Origin: Deroplatys truncata
Taxonomy: Eukaryota; Arthropoda; Insecta; Mantodea; Mantidae
NCBI GenBank assembly: GCA_030765065.1
Contig: CM060982.1
Coordinates: 13,203,630 to 13,267,629 of the forward strand
DNA length: 64,000 nt
Direction: 5' to 3'
In this document: piece after piece, positions 11,366-22,949 of the stretch
Position numbering within the stretch: the first letter of the stretch is position 1
How the letters are laid out: each line of letters starts with the position of its first letter
Made by a program: the position numbers and the translations under genes
The notes under the pieces: model-generated
Seen by the model: only the letters and a program-made list of their open reading frames with translations
Database searches by the model: none
What the model was told of the DNA's origin: nothing

Positions 11366-12744
11366 TTAGATGGTGTTTTAATGTTTAAGAATCAAAATGT
11401 TTTCCCACATTGAGATTTTTCTGTTTTCTGGTATACTTTAACAGATCTGGTTCAGGATTTATTTAATGATTTTCTTGCCAAAAATGTGCTGGTAGTAGTG
11501 ATTTTTCTTCTTGTTTGTATTTTGTGTTCCCAATATGTTCTTTTATCCATATTTCTATGCTTATTTTAGGTTTATGATATAGAATTTGTCACATTGATTC
11601 CAGTTTATTTTATGCATGCCTGATTTGTTGTATTTTTTGGGTGGGGATACAGTATTATTTAGTTACGAATTCAGCTGGTTTTTAATAGAACTGTTCTTTG
11701 GCTAATATTAAGTTGCGTTTATTGAAATTTTCTTCAATTTTTTGTGAGCTATTGGATGGTATGTAAAGTTTTTTTTAAGTGACCTTTTCTCTTTGCATAG
11801 AAAGGGTGCTAATTTCTTTTATCTGTTTCTGCTTCTCAACTGTCTGTATTTTCTTTGTCATGGTTGTACTGTTGAATCCATTGGTTTCTTTGATTTTAAT
11901 GATTTGTTGACTTTCCCTTGTATTCTACTTCATTCATTAGAATGTTTACCAGTCTATGTATAAAGCTACTGAAAACTGATATTGGTGTAGTTTTATGTTG
12001 AAGCGATTGTATTTTATGTAATTGCATTTTGAGTTGGTTTCTGTATACACCAAAACAAAGTTTATTGTCCTGCTTGATAGTTTTTAAGTCTAAGAAAGGT
12101 AACTATTCGCCTTTTTTCTAATTTTCATGAATGTGACATGAAAAGAAAGTAATCTTTGTTCAGAGACTTTAGAGACAGTGGATGGAGGAAGGTCGTTTGT
12201 GCCCAGTCAGCTTCGCGTGGCACTCACTGCGATAGCTTCTGCACTGCTGCTCGACGCCCTTATCTCCCCCTTCCACTGTTTCAAAAGACTCTGAACAAAC
12301 AATAATGTATATTTTGTTGTAATGTCAGGTTCCTTATTTTTCCTACAAGATCCTGGGAGTTATTGATAGCTCAGGCTATCGTACTTTGCACATGTCCACT
12401 TACTATTTTGATAATTTATATGTTGGAGAATCAATGTTGTCTGTGATTGGTTTATGTATGTTTGGTAGTCCATAAACTTGGGGCAAAAGTGGATTGTCAA
12501 GTATGAATTTTTTTGGCTGATTACAGACCCATTTTTACATTGCTGGTAAGGCTTTCAGTGGATTCATGGATATTTTTTCATATTTATGGTCTTAGGTTCT
12601 TCCATTCCATTGACATAATGTGACTTACCCAAAATCACTCTTTTATTACCTTTGTCTGCTACAGTACATTATTACACATTTTCTTGTGAATTTACTGTTT
12701 TTTCTTTCGTTTTTTGCACTATGACTGCTTGTTACTAACAATTT
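11366..12744 (-). pseudogene. Penelope-like element reverse transcriptase relic, split by a MITE
   Basis: On the minus strand the right half (12720-12300) ends in DLVGKIRNLTLQQN, the 'dlv-kl-nl-l---d' segment preceding the first catalytic block of PLE RTs. The left half (12120-11600) reads NNQIPFLDLKTIKQDNKLCF then GVYRNQL, the 'l-FLDl-i---n-l-f-vYRK-T' block that follows the palm. The palm itself, with its aspartates, is missing between them, where a MITE (12155-12299) sits. Stops and frame changes throughout. The right edge is cut by a repeat A copy at 12745; the part beyond it (13601-14040) may be the displaced N-terminus. Confidence 0.6.
12155..12299. mobile_element. Small MITE, 145 bp
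   Basis: Terminal inverted repeats: TTTGTTCAGAGACTTTAGAG on the left against TTTGTTCAGAGTCTTTTGAA (reverse complement of the right end), and both continue with ACAGTGGA. The interior is clearly GC-richer than its surroundings and holds CpG sites. No coding capacity. A target duplication was not clear. Confidence 0.65.
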
Positions 12745-13600
12745 TTACTTTCTCTACTACGTATAGTAAGTAGGGGAAGTATTGTATTCCACCCAAAAAT
12801 TCGATACCGAGATTTCACCGGAAATACATGTTTTGAGACCCCCTGAATCCAAAACAAGCATTTTTGGAAACATGTCCATGTGTGTGTCTATGTGTCTGTC
12901 TGTGAACAGCATAACTCAGAAACGAACAGTCGGATAAACACCAAACTTGGTATTTAGGTTCAGTATCTTCCAGAGATGCGACACGAAGGTTTTCAAGAAA
13001 ATCCCCCCACCCCACATTACCCTTTACATGGAGCATTTTTCGAAAATTTTAATTTTCTCAAAAATGGCTCTAACGATTTTGATTAAAATATCATATGTTT
13101 AAGATATTGTCATAAGAAATGAAATGTATATCTCGAATTTTCTGGGAATGTCTCCAAAAGTATTCTTTATTGTGAACGACTTTTGCATAACTGGTAAACC
13201 ATAAGCGATAGACAAAATTTTACTACACAAAAAATGTAGATCGTGTTAAAATACACAATTTATGTCATATACATTTCTTTTGTTGAGTGAACCATTTTCG
13301 AGATATTGCTTGTTATTCCCTCAAATTTTCCAATACTTATACTTTTTCTCAAATTCGTTATTCATTTTTTTATGTCCTGGACATGCAAAGAGAATGGAAT
13401 GCGCCACATAGCAACCAGCTCTTAAAATATTTGACTATCGCTTAAAACCTACCATATTCCCCTTGCATCTACATGAAAATTACCAATAAGATTAACATCT
13501 CGATATCATGATTAACATGAAGCATATGGAGAATAAGCGTTTGTAAAAATAGTTTGTACAAGAGTAGAGAAAGTCATATGAGTGTAACACATCAGATTTT
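12745..13600 (+). repeat. Repeat A, full copy
   Basis: Begins TTACTTTCTCTACTACGTAT and ends AGTAGAGAAAGTCATATGAG plus the TGTAACACATCAGATT tail. Opposite in orientation to 9084-9985. The internal GT-rich site (12878-12906) is short and interrupted here. Confidence 0.85.
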
Positions 13601-14040
13601 TTTTTAATTATGTTTTGCAATTTGCTTTCACCATTATTTTCTGCTGTTCTCATAGGTCATGTGTTTCAGTCTGCATGTCTATAACGCAGTTTTCCAAATA
13701 TTGTATGCATGTTCGTAATCCTAGCTCAATTTCTGTACAACTGAACATTTCTTTGGATGAGTTAACATGCTCTTGGTGGGACTATGTGGAACATCATTAA
13801 TTTCTTCTTTGATTTTAAAATTGGTTTTGCGTTTCAAATTCCTCACAGCTTTGTGAATTTCTGCATAATTAAACAACTAATCTAAAACAGAAATTTGTAA
13901 AGCTATGTGGAATTCAAAACTTATGACCAGTATATTATGGCTTTGTAAATTTTGTTGTATTTATAATTGTAATTTATTAGTTCAGGATTATTTCTTTTAT
14001 ATTTGTAACATAATAATTTCTTATATGCACTGGGTCTTTT
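13601..14040. other. Segment between two repeat A copies, possibly PLE-derived
   Basis: Minus-strand frames here (for example NFKIKEEINDVPHSPTKSML, about 13825-13765) may be the displaced N-terminus of the PLE at 11366-12744, but I do not recognise a diagnostic motif. Confidence 0.3.
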
Positions 14041-14836
14041 TTACTTTCTCTACTATACTACGTATAGTAAGTAGGGGAAGTATTGCATTCCATCCAAAAA
14101 TTTGATACCGAGATTTCAACGGAAATACATATTTTGTGAACAGCATAACTCAGAAATGAACAGTCGGATAAACACCAAACTTGGTATTTAGGTTCAGTAT
14201 CTTCCAGAGATGCGACACGAAGGTTTACAAGAAAATCCCCCCCACCCCAGAGTACCCTTTACATGGAACATTTTTCAAAAATTTTAATTTTCTCAAAAAT
14301 GGTGCAAACGATTTTGTTTAAAATATCATATATTTAAGATACTTTCATGACAAAATGTATATCTTGAAATTTCTGGGAATGTCTCCAAAAGTATTCTTCA
14401 TTGTGAACGACTTTTGCATAACTGGTAAACCATAAGAGATAGACAAAATTTTACTACACAAAAAATGTAGATCTCATTAAAATACACAATTTATGTCGTA
14501 TACATTTGTTTTTGTTGAGTGAACCATTTTCGAGATAATGCTTATTCATTTTCCAATACTTATACTTTTTCTCAGATGGGAATTCGTTATTATTTTTTTT
14601 TTAAAACCCTAGTAATGCAAAGAGAATGGAATACTCCACATAGCAACCAGCTCTTAAAATATTTGACTATTGCTTAAAGCCTACCAATTCCCCTTGCATC
14701 TACAAGAAAATTAGTAATAAGATTAACATCTCGATATCTCGATTATAACATGAAGCATATGGAGAATAAGTGTTTGTAAAAATAGTTTGTAAAAGAGTAG
14801 AGAAAGTCATGTGAATGTAACACATCAGATTTTTTT
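14041..14836 (+). repeat. Repeat A, copy with deletion of the GT-rich site
   Basis: Begins TTACTTTCTCTACTATACTA and ends TAACACATCAGATT. Compared with 12745-13600 the segment between ACGGAAATACAT and TGTGAACAGCATAACTCAG (about 14136) has collapsed, removing the microsatellite and its flanks. Same orientation as the preceding copy. Confidence 0.85.
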
Positions 14837-15107
14837 CTTTTGTACACCTGTTTAATAAATATTTCTTAATTATTTGCAACTTGGTTAGCTGTCACAGACA
14901 TCATCAAGAAAAGTATTTTGTACCTATTTAATTTTGTAGGATGTTCTGTGCTATGAAACCCGCTTCTTCTTTGTTTGTTGTCCTGCTTTATAGAAAATAA
15001 AGCAATTATTTTGTTGAGGTACTTGGTTTAAGTAAATTTGATTAATTTATTATTGGATTCTTGTTTTAGTTTTAAGAGTAGTGTTACAAAACTTCCTGGA
15101 GAAGTTT

Positions 15108-15924
15108 TGTAACATGACTTTCTCTACCTTCTATCATTTATTAATGGGTATACAAACTAGTCTTACTTAAGTTGCTTTTTATATCTGCTTCATATAAACC
15201 CAAATAAACTTTTGCAGAAATAGCTACATTACACATTTTGTTATAGACACAAAGGGAACAGCAATAGTCAGATTTTTAAGAACTGGATGCTAGATTGTCG
15301 GCCTTAATACTGTTTCCATGCAATCGCGAGAAACAACTGAATATTAACAGGGCTTTAAAATAGTAGCTAATTATTGAATGATTTGAACCTTTAATAACAG
15401 ATATGTAAATGACCAATGCCACAAAAAAGTTATTTGAAATAAATTGTGAAGAGACCTATATTTCTTGTGAAGTACGTTTTCTTTTATAACATAATGTTTA
15501 TCAGTTATACAAAATTCCTTCCAAATGAACAGGACTTCAAAGGCTATTCCCAGGAAATTCAAGATATATATTTTATTTCTCATATAAATATCCTTAATAT
15601 ATGGTATTTTAATAAAAATCTTTACAGCCATTTTTTAGAAAATAAAACATTTCGGAAAATATTCCATGTAAAGGGTAGTTTGGGGTAGGGGGATTTTCTT
15701 GAAAATCTTGGTGTCACATCTTCGGAAGGTACTAAACCTATTACCAAGTTTGGTATTCATCCGACTTTTTGTTTTTGAGTTATGTTGTTCACAGACACGT
15801 ACACGTGGGTGCGTGGACCTTTTTCTAAATTTTTTTTGTATTCAGGAAGCCTCAAAACATGCATTTCTGGTAAAATCTTGGTACTAAGTTTTTGGGTGGA
15901 ATAATGTGTATGGTAAAGAAAGTA
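15108..15924 (-). repeat. Repeat A, diverged copy
   Basis: Runs from TTGTAACATGACTTTCTCTA to AAGAAAGTAA. Recognisable blocks: AAGATATATATTTTATTT, CCATGTAAAGGGTAGTTTGG, GTGTCACATCTTCGGAAGG. More diverged than its neighbours, with a leftmost part (15180-15400) that barely aligns. Confidence 0.75.
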
Positions 15925-15965
15925 ATATGCATTTGTAACAGTAGTTTATAGAAAAGATAGTATAA

Positions 15966-16807
15966 AAATCTGATGTGTTGCATTCTCTACTCTTGTACAA
16001 ACTATTTTTACAAGCACTTATTCTCCACCTACTTATGTTAATCGAGATAAACGTTTGCAGATATTATCTCATTGCTAATTTTCTTGTAGTTGCAAGGCGA
16101 ATAAAGAAATACAGCAGGCTTTATGCGATAGTCAAATCTTTTAAGAGCTGATTGCTATGTGGAGTATTTCATTCTCTTTGCATGTCCAGGAACATAAAAA
16201 AAAAAGAAAAGAAAAAAAATGAATAACGAATTCCCATTTGAGAAAGAGTATAAGTATAGAAAAATTCAAACAAATAAGAAGGAATATTTTGGATATTGTT
16301 CATTCAACAAAACGAATACATATGACATTGTGTGTTTTAAGAAGATCTACATTTTTTTTGTCTATCTCTTACGGTTTATCAGTTATGCAAAAGCCATTCA
16401 AAATGAAGATAACTTTTGGGGACGTTCCCAGAAAATTCAAGATATACATTTCATTTGCCATGAAAACATCTTAAACATAAAGTATTTTAATCAAAATCGT
16501 TAGCAATTTTTGAGAAAATCAAAATTTTCAAAAAATATTCCATGTAAAACATAGTTGGGGTAGGGAGATTTTCTTGAAAATCCTCGTGTCACATCCTTGG
16601 AAGGTATAAATTCAAATACCAAGTTTGGTATTTATCAGACTTTTTATTTTTGAGTTATGCTGTTCGTAAACAGACACATACATGGACATGTTTACAAAAA
16701 TGCTTTATTTGGATTCAGAGTGCCTCAAAACATGTATTTCTGGTGAAATCCCGGTATTGAATTTTTGCAATACTTCCCCTACTTACTATACGTAGTAGAG
16801 AAAGTAA
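15966..16807 (-). repeat. Repeat A, full copy
   Basis: Runs from AATCTGATGTGTTGCATTCT to ACTATACGTAGTAGAGAAAG. An A-rich insertion lies at 16196-16219. Same orientation as 15108-15924 and only 41 bp from it. Confidence 0.85.
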
Positions 16808-17029
16808 AAAAGGGTTTCTATGAATTTTAATCTCAAGAAGGTTGTCCTACATACATGTTTAATTTCTTGCGAACTTACCAAATTGTTTACCATTGCATGT
16901 GTGGAAAAAAATCGGTAGTCATAAGAAGTTCAATCTTGAATTTGTAAGCCTACTTTCCAATTGTGTGAGATTTTATTCTGAGGTTCTTGAACCTCCTTCG
17001 TTGATGATGCCAGATGCTACCAATTTTAT

Positions 17030-17135
17030 GCCTAACACACACACCCACGCACGCACGCACGCCCGCCCGCCTGCTCGCCCGCCCGCCCGCCCGCACACTC
17101 GCACACATGCACACACGCACACACGCGTGCAAGGA
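17030..17135. repeat. GC-rich compound microsatellite
   Basis: A run of CA, CGCA, CGCC and CGCC/CCGC units (ACACACACACCCACGCACGC, then GCCCGCCC units) ending in CACACACG. Strikingly C-rich on the + strand in an otherwise AT-rich intron. Frames through it are artefacts of the repeat. Confidence 0.9.
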
Positions 17136-17355
17136 CATCGGGTGAGTATTCTCATCCTGCAGAATGAGAAGTTCTGCAGTTCCAGGCTATGCCGTAGACA
17201 CTGTCCGCTGCATCGCATTGTATCAATTTCAGCCGAAATGACTGCTTTGCACCGCCGTGCGTGCAGTGACTTTCACTCATAGTGCAACAGTGTGTGTATT
17301 GGCCTTCAGTGGTGAAGGTCCCAGGTTCAAATACTGCCACTCGAAGGTACTTTTT
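17136..17355 (+). repeat. Repeat shared with 21720-21930, with tRNA-like B box
   Basis: GTGAGTATTCTCATCCTGCA (17141-17160) recurs in reverse at 21908-21928. Further on, GGTGAAGGTCCCAGGTTCAA resembles a pol III B box (GGTTCRANYCC). The order of blocks is the same, reversed, near 21740-21930, so this is an old tRNA-related SINE-like repeat next to a CA-rich tract. Confidence 0.4.
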
Positions 17356-17547
17356 ATGTTTAGTAAATTTAACAAGAACTGATAGTTGGGCATGGAAGTG
17401 TCAGTGTACATAATAAGTTTTTAGTTATGTGAATTTCATTAAAACATTACTTGCTAGATTATGCTTTAATGAAATCATAAATAAATGCATATAACATTGT
17501 GATTATAACTTACAAACATAAGGAATAATTAAATAATATTTTATTAT

Positions 17548-20017
17548 TTAACCCTTTGCTGCGCATAGAGTATTAGCTAGTTGTTCTCCAAGCAGAATTG
17601 TGTCCATTTAAATTCTGAGCTGCTACTACAGATGTTAAACTAAAAGTGGCCTATATACACGCATAATTATATGTTTTAGTAGCTAAATGAAATTGATTAA
17701 TTAATAACTCATTTAAAATTGGTTTGAAGTAAATAAGATTAAATATTATTTCAATAATTTAAAACTGCAAACATCTACCCCTTTGGAGACAAACAACACA
17801 TATACATACACCCCTTTGCAATGCATCTTTATAACTCCGCAATATTAATGACAATGGAATTCGTTACTTTAGGGTATCAAAAGCCGGAATAAAATCTGCT
17901 ATACTTAAGTAAAATAAATGCAATAATTTCTGCAAAATTATTATGGTACTCACCCTTAAAATGTTTACATCCCTGCCATTATTGCAGTGAAGATATTGCA
18001 GCATGTCCATAAAATGTTAGCTAGACTATTCTCTTGCACCATAGAAATGTTATATATAAACTTAAGATTATTAATGGTTGCGTATGTACACCCTTGTATT
18101 AGTTTTGAATTTCCACCCCCTTTGCCTCATGATAATTGAGGAAGCACCCAATTCTACACAACACAATGTCACACTGTTTGCACTTGTGTTGTGACTATGC
18201 CACGACCTGATTGTGTTTTGCTTTTCTTCACTATGCGCTGAGCACACGATTTCACCCGGCCTTGAATTTTTACGAGGGTGTGAGGAGAACTTGGTGCAGG
18301 AGTAGCAGAAGGTAGGCTACGCTGAAATCCCGCTCGCTTACGCGACGTGAAGTCTGCGATTAACTGTTGCACTAAGTTTTGCCTGTAGTAAAGAAGCCTA
18401 TTGCCATGAGCTGTAGAAGTAGGTCTGTTCGAAATGTCGTATATAATAAAACTATTAACGATAGCAACATTCACTACAAAATTGAACAGATATTTACACC
18501 CTTTTTTTTAGGGTCGGCCGACACCGTAATACTCCCTCCTTTGGTCTGCCAGATCAATCCCTGCCATATTACGAGTGTAGATAATAAAGAACGTCCCTGT
18601 TATCATGCCAAACAACCGCAGTTACGCCTTCATGTTGCAGTTTGCGAGATTAGCCCCTTTTCAATTTCAGTTGTTTTGGCTTTGAAAATTGTTTTGGCCA
18701 GTCTTTCCTTCCAGCACGAGTTGTACCACACGCATACATTTTACTGTCCAAAAGTAATTTCATTAGCTGCGTCGAAGTAAAAAAAATTATCAAAATATAC
18801 GTAATGCCAAAACCCTGTATATTTTTAACACATGTCTAAAACAACCTGTTCCACAAGTAGAAGATCGCTGTTTCTCGCCTCCTTTTTTCCCAGATAGATT
18901 TTACATTTCAATAAATACCCACTTTTACTGTCTGCAATACCTCATGCCTTTATCCCCCCATTTTGTACATTTAGCAGACATATATTGTTTCTTCGTCAAC
19001 AGAAAGTTCACGATTTGGTTTGTAGACACTCGCAAACTTTTTGATTGTCTAAAGCAAGTCATATTTATACAGATAATCGCAAGAATCTACCCCTAATCGT
19101 GACCTAGCAGATTCGTCATTCAGGTGAAGGTACTGCGATATCTTTTGAAAGCGGAGCAACGTCATTGCTTGTCTTACAATTGGACAAATGCAAAAATCCC
19201 CCAAAAAGTAATCTCTGGTTTCAGGTAAATGCATCATCCCCATATATATCAAAATACCTAAATAAACCTTGAATTTGTAACGTCCCATTTTGGATCCGCC
19301 TTTTTAGCTTGAAATTGAGCTGCATATCTGTTGGTTTCCTCCGCTATTTTTCCGCAAAAGTTGAAATCTATAAAAAGTTCAAGATAATCTATTTCTGGAC
19401 TTCGTGTAGGAATAGAATGATTTGCACCTGTAGGGGATGAAAATGTTTCTAACTTATTGAAAGTCAAATTAGTGGTCCACTGTGCCGGTACTGCTTTTGT
19501 TTTAATTTGTCTTTCACTAGTTTTAGCCCCTGTTCTACTGCCTGTCTCTCAGCACTCACTGTCACTTTGTTCCTTATCACTGTCTTGCACTAACTCGCCG
19601 AACCAAGATTCGTCGGAGCTATTTTCGCGATCTAATTCCTCGTAAACTGCTGCAAGTATTTCCTCGTCTGTTACCAATACCTTTTCACTACAACTTTTTC
19701 TAGACCGTGATGTACTTGGAACAACCTCCATGGTACTGATATGGCTATAAATGCGACAGGAAACTGCTTACTTACACAACTGCACCCTGCTGTAAACAGT
19801 GCTATTTATGGTTTGGTATTACATTCCGGCTTGCGAAATCGCTGGAACAATGTAGCAGGAGTACGTTTACATCAACACAGCTCCTAAAAGCTGAGGTCAG
19901 CATAAGCAGAACCTATATGAAACAATAAACACATTTACTACGTTCTACTACGCTATGCGCAGCAGGGCGTTTATCATTTCACTACGCTTTACTATGCTAT
20001 GCGTCGCAAAGGATTAA
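17548..20017 (-). mobile_element. piggyBac element with TTAA at both ends
   Basis: TTAA at 17548-17551 is followed by CCCTTTGCTGCGCATAG; on the other side CTATGCGTCGCAAAGGA precedes TTAA at 20014-20017. These are the expected ends of a piggyBac element: TTAA target duplication plus inverted repeats (CCTTTGCKRCGCATAG). Subterminal copies of CTACGCTWTGCGYAGC recur inside the right end (19942-20000). The transposase frame is on the minus strand (18169-19731). About 2.47 kb, so close to full length, though the gene is broken. Confidence 0.85.
18169..19731 (-). pseudogene. piggyBac transposase, broken
   Basis: From the right: an acidic N-terminus (starts at 19731; DEEILAAVYEELDRENSSDE, a typical piggyBac lead with Ser/Asp/Glu clusters), then after a frame change the DDE_Tnp_1_7 fold beginning with EIDYLELFIDFNFCGKIAEE and GILIYMGMMHLPETRDYF, then LLRFQKISQYLHLND, the strongest match to the family. 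Further left decayed pieces include RELSVDEETI, GIDLADQRREYY and the C-terminal NSFIIYDIS-like block at 18169-18474. At least three frame changes and several stops; it cannot make a full-length enzyme. Overall length (about 1.56 kb) fits a 550-600 residue transposase. Confidence 0.8.
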
Positions 20018-20159
20018 AGCTATTCTTTCATACAAAAGAAAGCCAATAAATTGTTCTGAGAGTTTACAAAATGCAGTAAGTACATACAAACTAGATAGTG
20101 TTTGCAAGCCCATATTATGATCTTGAACCTCTCTGGTTCTCAGAGTAGTGCATTTAACA

Positions 20160-21751
20160 GTGACTATGACATCATGCCGGACCATCACACAGATAAACCT
20201 TTACAACTGACCCGTTTCCTCCATGTGGTTGTAATAGGTGTTCAAACTGGCCACCATGCCGGTAGAAGCAAGATCTCAGTCGAACCATCATTGCCAGCCT
20301 AACCCGTCACAAATGGCCGGTATGTTGTCACAGCAAGCTAAGATGATGCATTCCCTGAGCTGCTAAGGGGTCATTGGCTCCTCCTGGCACACAATATCTT
20401 TAAGATAACCCCATAAGAAGAAGTCTAATGTGGTTAGATCTGGTGAGCGTACTGGCCACCTTATTGGTCTATGCCATCCAATCCATTGCTAAGGGTAGGT
20501 GGCAACGAGATAAGCCATTACACAATGGGCCGAATGAGCTGGCTCCCCATCATGTTGGTTAAATTTAAATTGAGTTTTATTTATGGACGCTCTTTAACTG
20601 CTATGGTTCTTAGCGTCCCATTCTATATTGGGCGTGAAACACCTGTAATTTTGCTCAGAGGCCTCTTTATCAGGCTTGAGGTTCTTTTACGTGCCGTAAA
20701 TCTACGACACGGGACCACCGGCTTTACTTCCCTTCCGAAGGAAGCCGTGCTAACGATTTTTACGCCCGAAAAAATCCATCGCCCTCCGCCGGGTTTGAAC
20801 CCGCGACCTTGGGAACTAGAGGCTAGCACGGTACCACTAGTCCACGGAGGACGACATCATGTTGGTACACATAGTTCTGCAACAGCACTTCATCTAGTAG
20901 AGTAGGCAGCTGTGTTGTAGGAAGTAGACATAGCGATTTCCAGTGAGTTGGCCATCATAAAAATACAGCCCTATTAGATGACCACCGAATATACCAGCAC
21001 AAACATTGAAACCCCATCGGACTTGTAAGGCTGCCTCTCACATCCAATGTGGGTTTACAGTGCTCCAGTAATGCATGTTGTGGCGATTTACATGGCCTGT
21101 GTTGTGGAACCCAGTTTGAATGTAAATAACATAGTTGCCAAAAAATGTGGATCTTGTTTGATTTGTCGTATGATCCACCTAGCAAACGCCACTCTCTGTC
21201 CGTGGTCCAGCTGCAGTAGTTCCTGGAGTAGTTGAAGATGATAAGGATGCAACTTTGCATGATGTAATATTCTCCACGCGGAAGATTGGATAATATTGAA
21301 ATGCCTGTGAAAATGGGCATTAGCCATAAGAAGATGAACTGTAGCTCATGGGGATGCTGAATGACATAGTCGGTCACACGATCCATTGTTGCTTGGTCAC
21401 AGACAGGGTGATATTTTCGTGGATGTGGTGTCTTGTGCATTGTTCCTCATTAAGGTGGTTCGCAACTTGCAAAAGCATGTGATCTGTAGGAAGTGTTCTC
21501 TGTTGGTATAGACGATGTGCCTCTGTTGCATTCTGCTGCACTTCCCTGTATACTAACAGCATATCCAGATGCTCTCTATTCAAAAACATTGTTCCACAGT
21601 GAGCACGAACAGCTGGAACTTTGTATTTATAGGCAAATCCACTTTCTAGTGCATTTGGAAAGAAATCATGATTTGCTAAAACTTTCTCGAAACATGAACT
21701 GAAATGAATAAAAAAAACACATTTATTTGCAGGTATGATTTGAACTTCCAA
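20160..21751 (-). pseudogene. Tc1/mariner-type transposase relic with a SINE inside
   Basis: The minus strand starts with DMLLVYREVQQNATEAHRLY and QQRTLPTDHMLLQVANHLNE, the helix-turn-helix DNA-binding region of insect mariner-type transposases, then ILHHAKLHPYHLQLLQELLQ and QRVAFARWIIRQIKQDPHFL, the linker before the first catalytic aspartate (expected TDE, here TFKLG, so lost). After the SINE at 20560-20854 the tail continues as RPIRWPVRSPDLTTLDFFLW, then GYLKDIV, the 'WPPRSPDLTPLDFFLWG' block containing the last catalytic residue. Frameshifts occur at several points. No inverted ends identified. Confidence 0.8.
20560..20854 (-). mobile_element. tRNA-derived SINE, copy 1
   Basis: About 295 bp on the minus strand. 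The head (20854 leftwards) reads GTCGTCCTCCGTGGACTAGT, GGTACCGTGCTAGCC (A box), then GCGGGTTCAAACCCGGCGGA (B box GGTTCAAACC) as in a tRNA. The tail ends in AATAAA-type sequence. The insertion is flanked by a 12-bp target duplication CATCATGTTGGT at 20548-20559 and 20855-20866, inside the mariner-type transposase. It contains an intact pol III promoter arrangement. Copies 2-4 are at 22413, 23736 and 60328. Confidence 0.9.
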
Positions 21752-21930
21752 CCTTCACCATGGCTTTCCAGCATGTGAACCATTGTGCTACTAGAGCATG
21801 TTAACGAGCACTACCATAACCATAATCAGTGGGCTGGTGAATGTGGTGTCAGCACCTGCATTTCACATTGTCTGTTAAATACAGGGTTGTCTAGTTACCA
21901 ATCTGCAGGATGAGAATACTCACGCGATAT
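21720..21930 (-). repeat. tRNA-like SINE relic
   Basis: Reverse complement includes TAGCACAATGGTTCACATGC, AAGCCATGGTGAAGGTTGGA and AGTTCAAATCATACC, where TGGTTCACATGC and AGTTCAAATCATACC can be read as degenerate A and B boxes. Its outer block GCAGGATGAGAATACTCACG is shared with 17141-17160. A different family from the SINE at 20560. Confidence 0.4.
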
Positions 21931-22412
21931 ATACACACAGAAAAAGAGAGTCAACCTCTTTTATATTCCAATGCAAGGATGTCTTCAAAAAAATAAGAAA
22001 GAAAGAAAGAAAGAAAAAAGAACTTCATGATCATAATACAGAAGCTTAGTAACATGCATCTTAATACTCATAGGCTTAAATCAGTATCACTTGCATTAAG
22101 CTAATATAATCATCTTCTAAACCGTTTTAAAGGATTTAGCCATAAAAAATTTAAGACAGCTGTAAAAATATTCTCTTGGGTAATTTACCATACTCTGTCA
22201 GTGATTATTATATAAATATAAAATTTTAACTGAAAGTGTATAATTATGAACATTTTTATAATGTATGTACACCCTAAGACAAAGAAATGAGCAGACTCTT
22301 GAAGTATATATTTGTTGTCCAAATCATTTCTGCGGCCAGTTCACAATGGTGTCTCTGGATGCATGCCATTAGCTTCATTCTGTTGTCACATTTCATATTG
22401 AGTGCCAGCTAC
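21931..22412. other. Intronic sequence with short GAAA run
   Basis: A GAAA microsatellite at 22000-22016; otherwise AT-rich and without recognised feature. Confidence 0.4.
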
Positions 22413-22663
22413 CTTTTTTTTTTTTAGTTTTATTTATGGACGCTCTTTAACTGCTGTGGTCCTTAGCATCCCTTCTATATTGGGCATGAAAGACTCTTTA
22501 TCAGGCTTTTTCTTTTACATGCCGTAAATCAATGACAAGAGATCACCAACTTTACTTCCCTTCCGAAGGAATTTTTACACCGAAAAAATGCATCGTTCTC
22601 TGCCAGGTTTGATCCCGCGACCTTGGGCCCAGCCTGGTAATCACTACACCATGGAGGATAATA
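22413..22663 (-). mobile_element. tRNA-derived SINE, copy 2
   Basis: Same family as 20560-20854, more decayed, with an internal deletion in the tail half. Flanked by AGTGCCAGCTAC at 22401-22412 and 22664-22675 (12-bp target duplication). Confidence 0.85.
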
Positions 22664-22949
22664 AGTGCCAGCTACTGAATATGTGCTGACAGCAGGTATG
22701 TAGCAATGAGGCCTTCCAAGGTTCATATCCCAAGCATAATTTTGTTGATTTTTTTTGTCCAGAAAAACAAATGCAGTGTTTACTACGCACATTGTAATAT
22801 AATTTTCAATTGCTAAGGCATATTTAATTTCAAGGCATTTATGCTCATACACAAAAACTGAAACATACTGCTTTTCATTTTCAAATTAAATATGAAGTAA
22901 ATAAATGTATTCCTAAATGAAAAAGCAAATAAAAATAGAAATTAACTTA

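Noticed and set aside
17041..17128. CRISPR-like array
   Set aside because: Simple sequence repeat without spacers, in an animal genome.
16893..17282. 129-codon + frame with Thr-His-Ala-Arg-Pro repeats and its minus-strand counterparts with Cys-Val-Arg repeats
   Set aside because: Produced by reading through the CA/CGCC microsatellite at 17030-17135.
17320..17345. Possible tRNA from CCCAGGTTCAAATACTG
   Set aside because: No acceptor or anticodon stem can be drawn; B-box-like sequence in an old repeat.
20770..20854. Possible tRNA gene on the minus strand (A and B box, cloverleaf-like start)
   Set aside because: It is the head of a ~295-bp SINE with target duplications and three further copies; there is no tRNA 3' end.
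20471..20905. 144-codon + frame
   Set aside because: Spans the SINE insertion and its target duplications; the real coding relic is the minus-strand mariner-type transposase.
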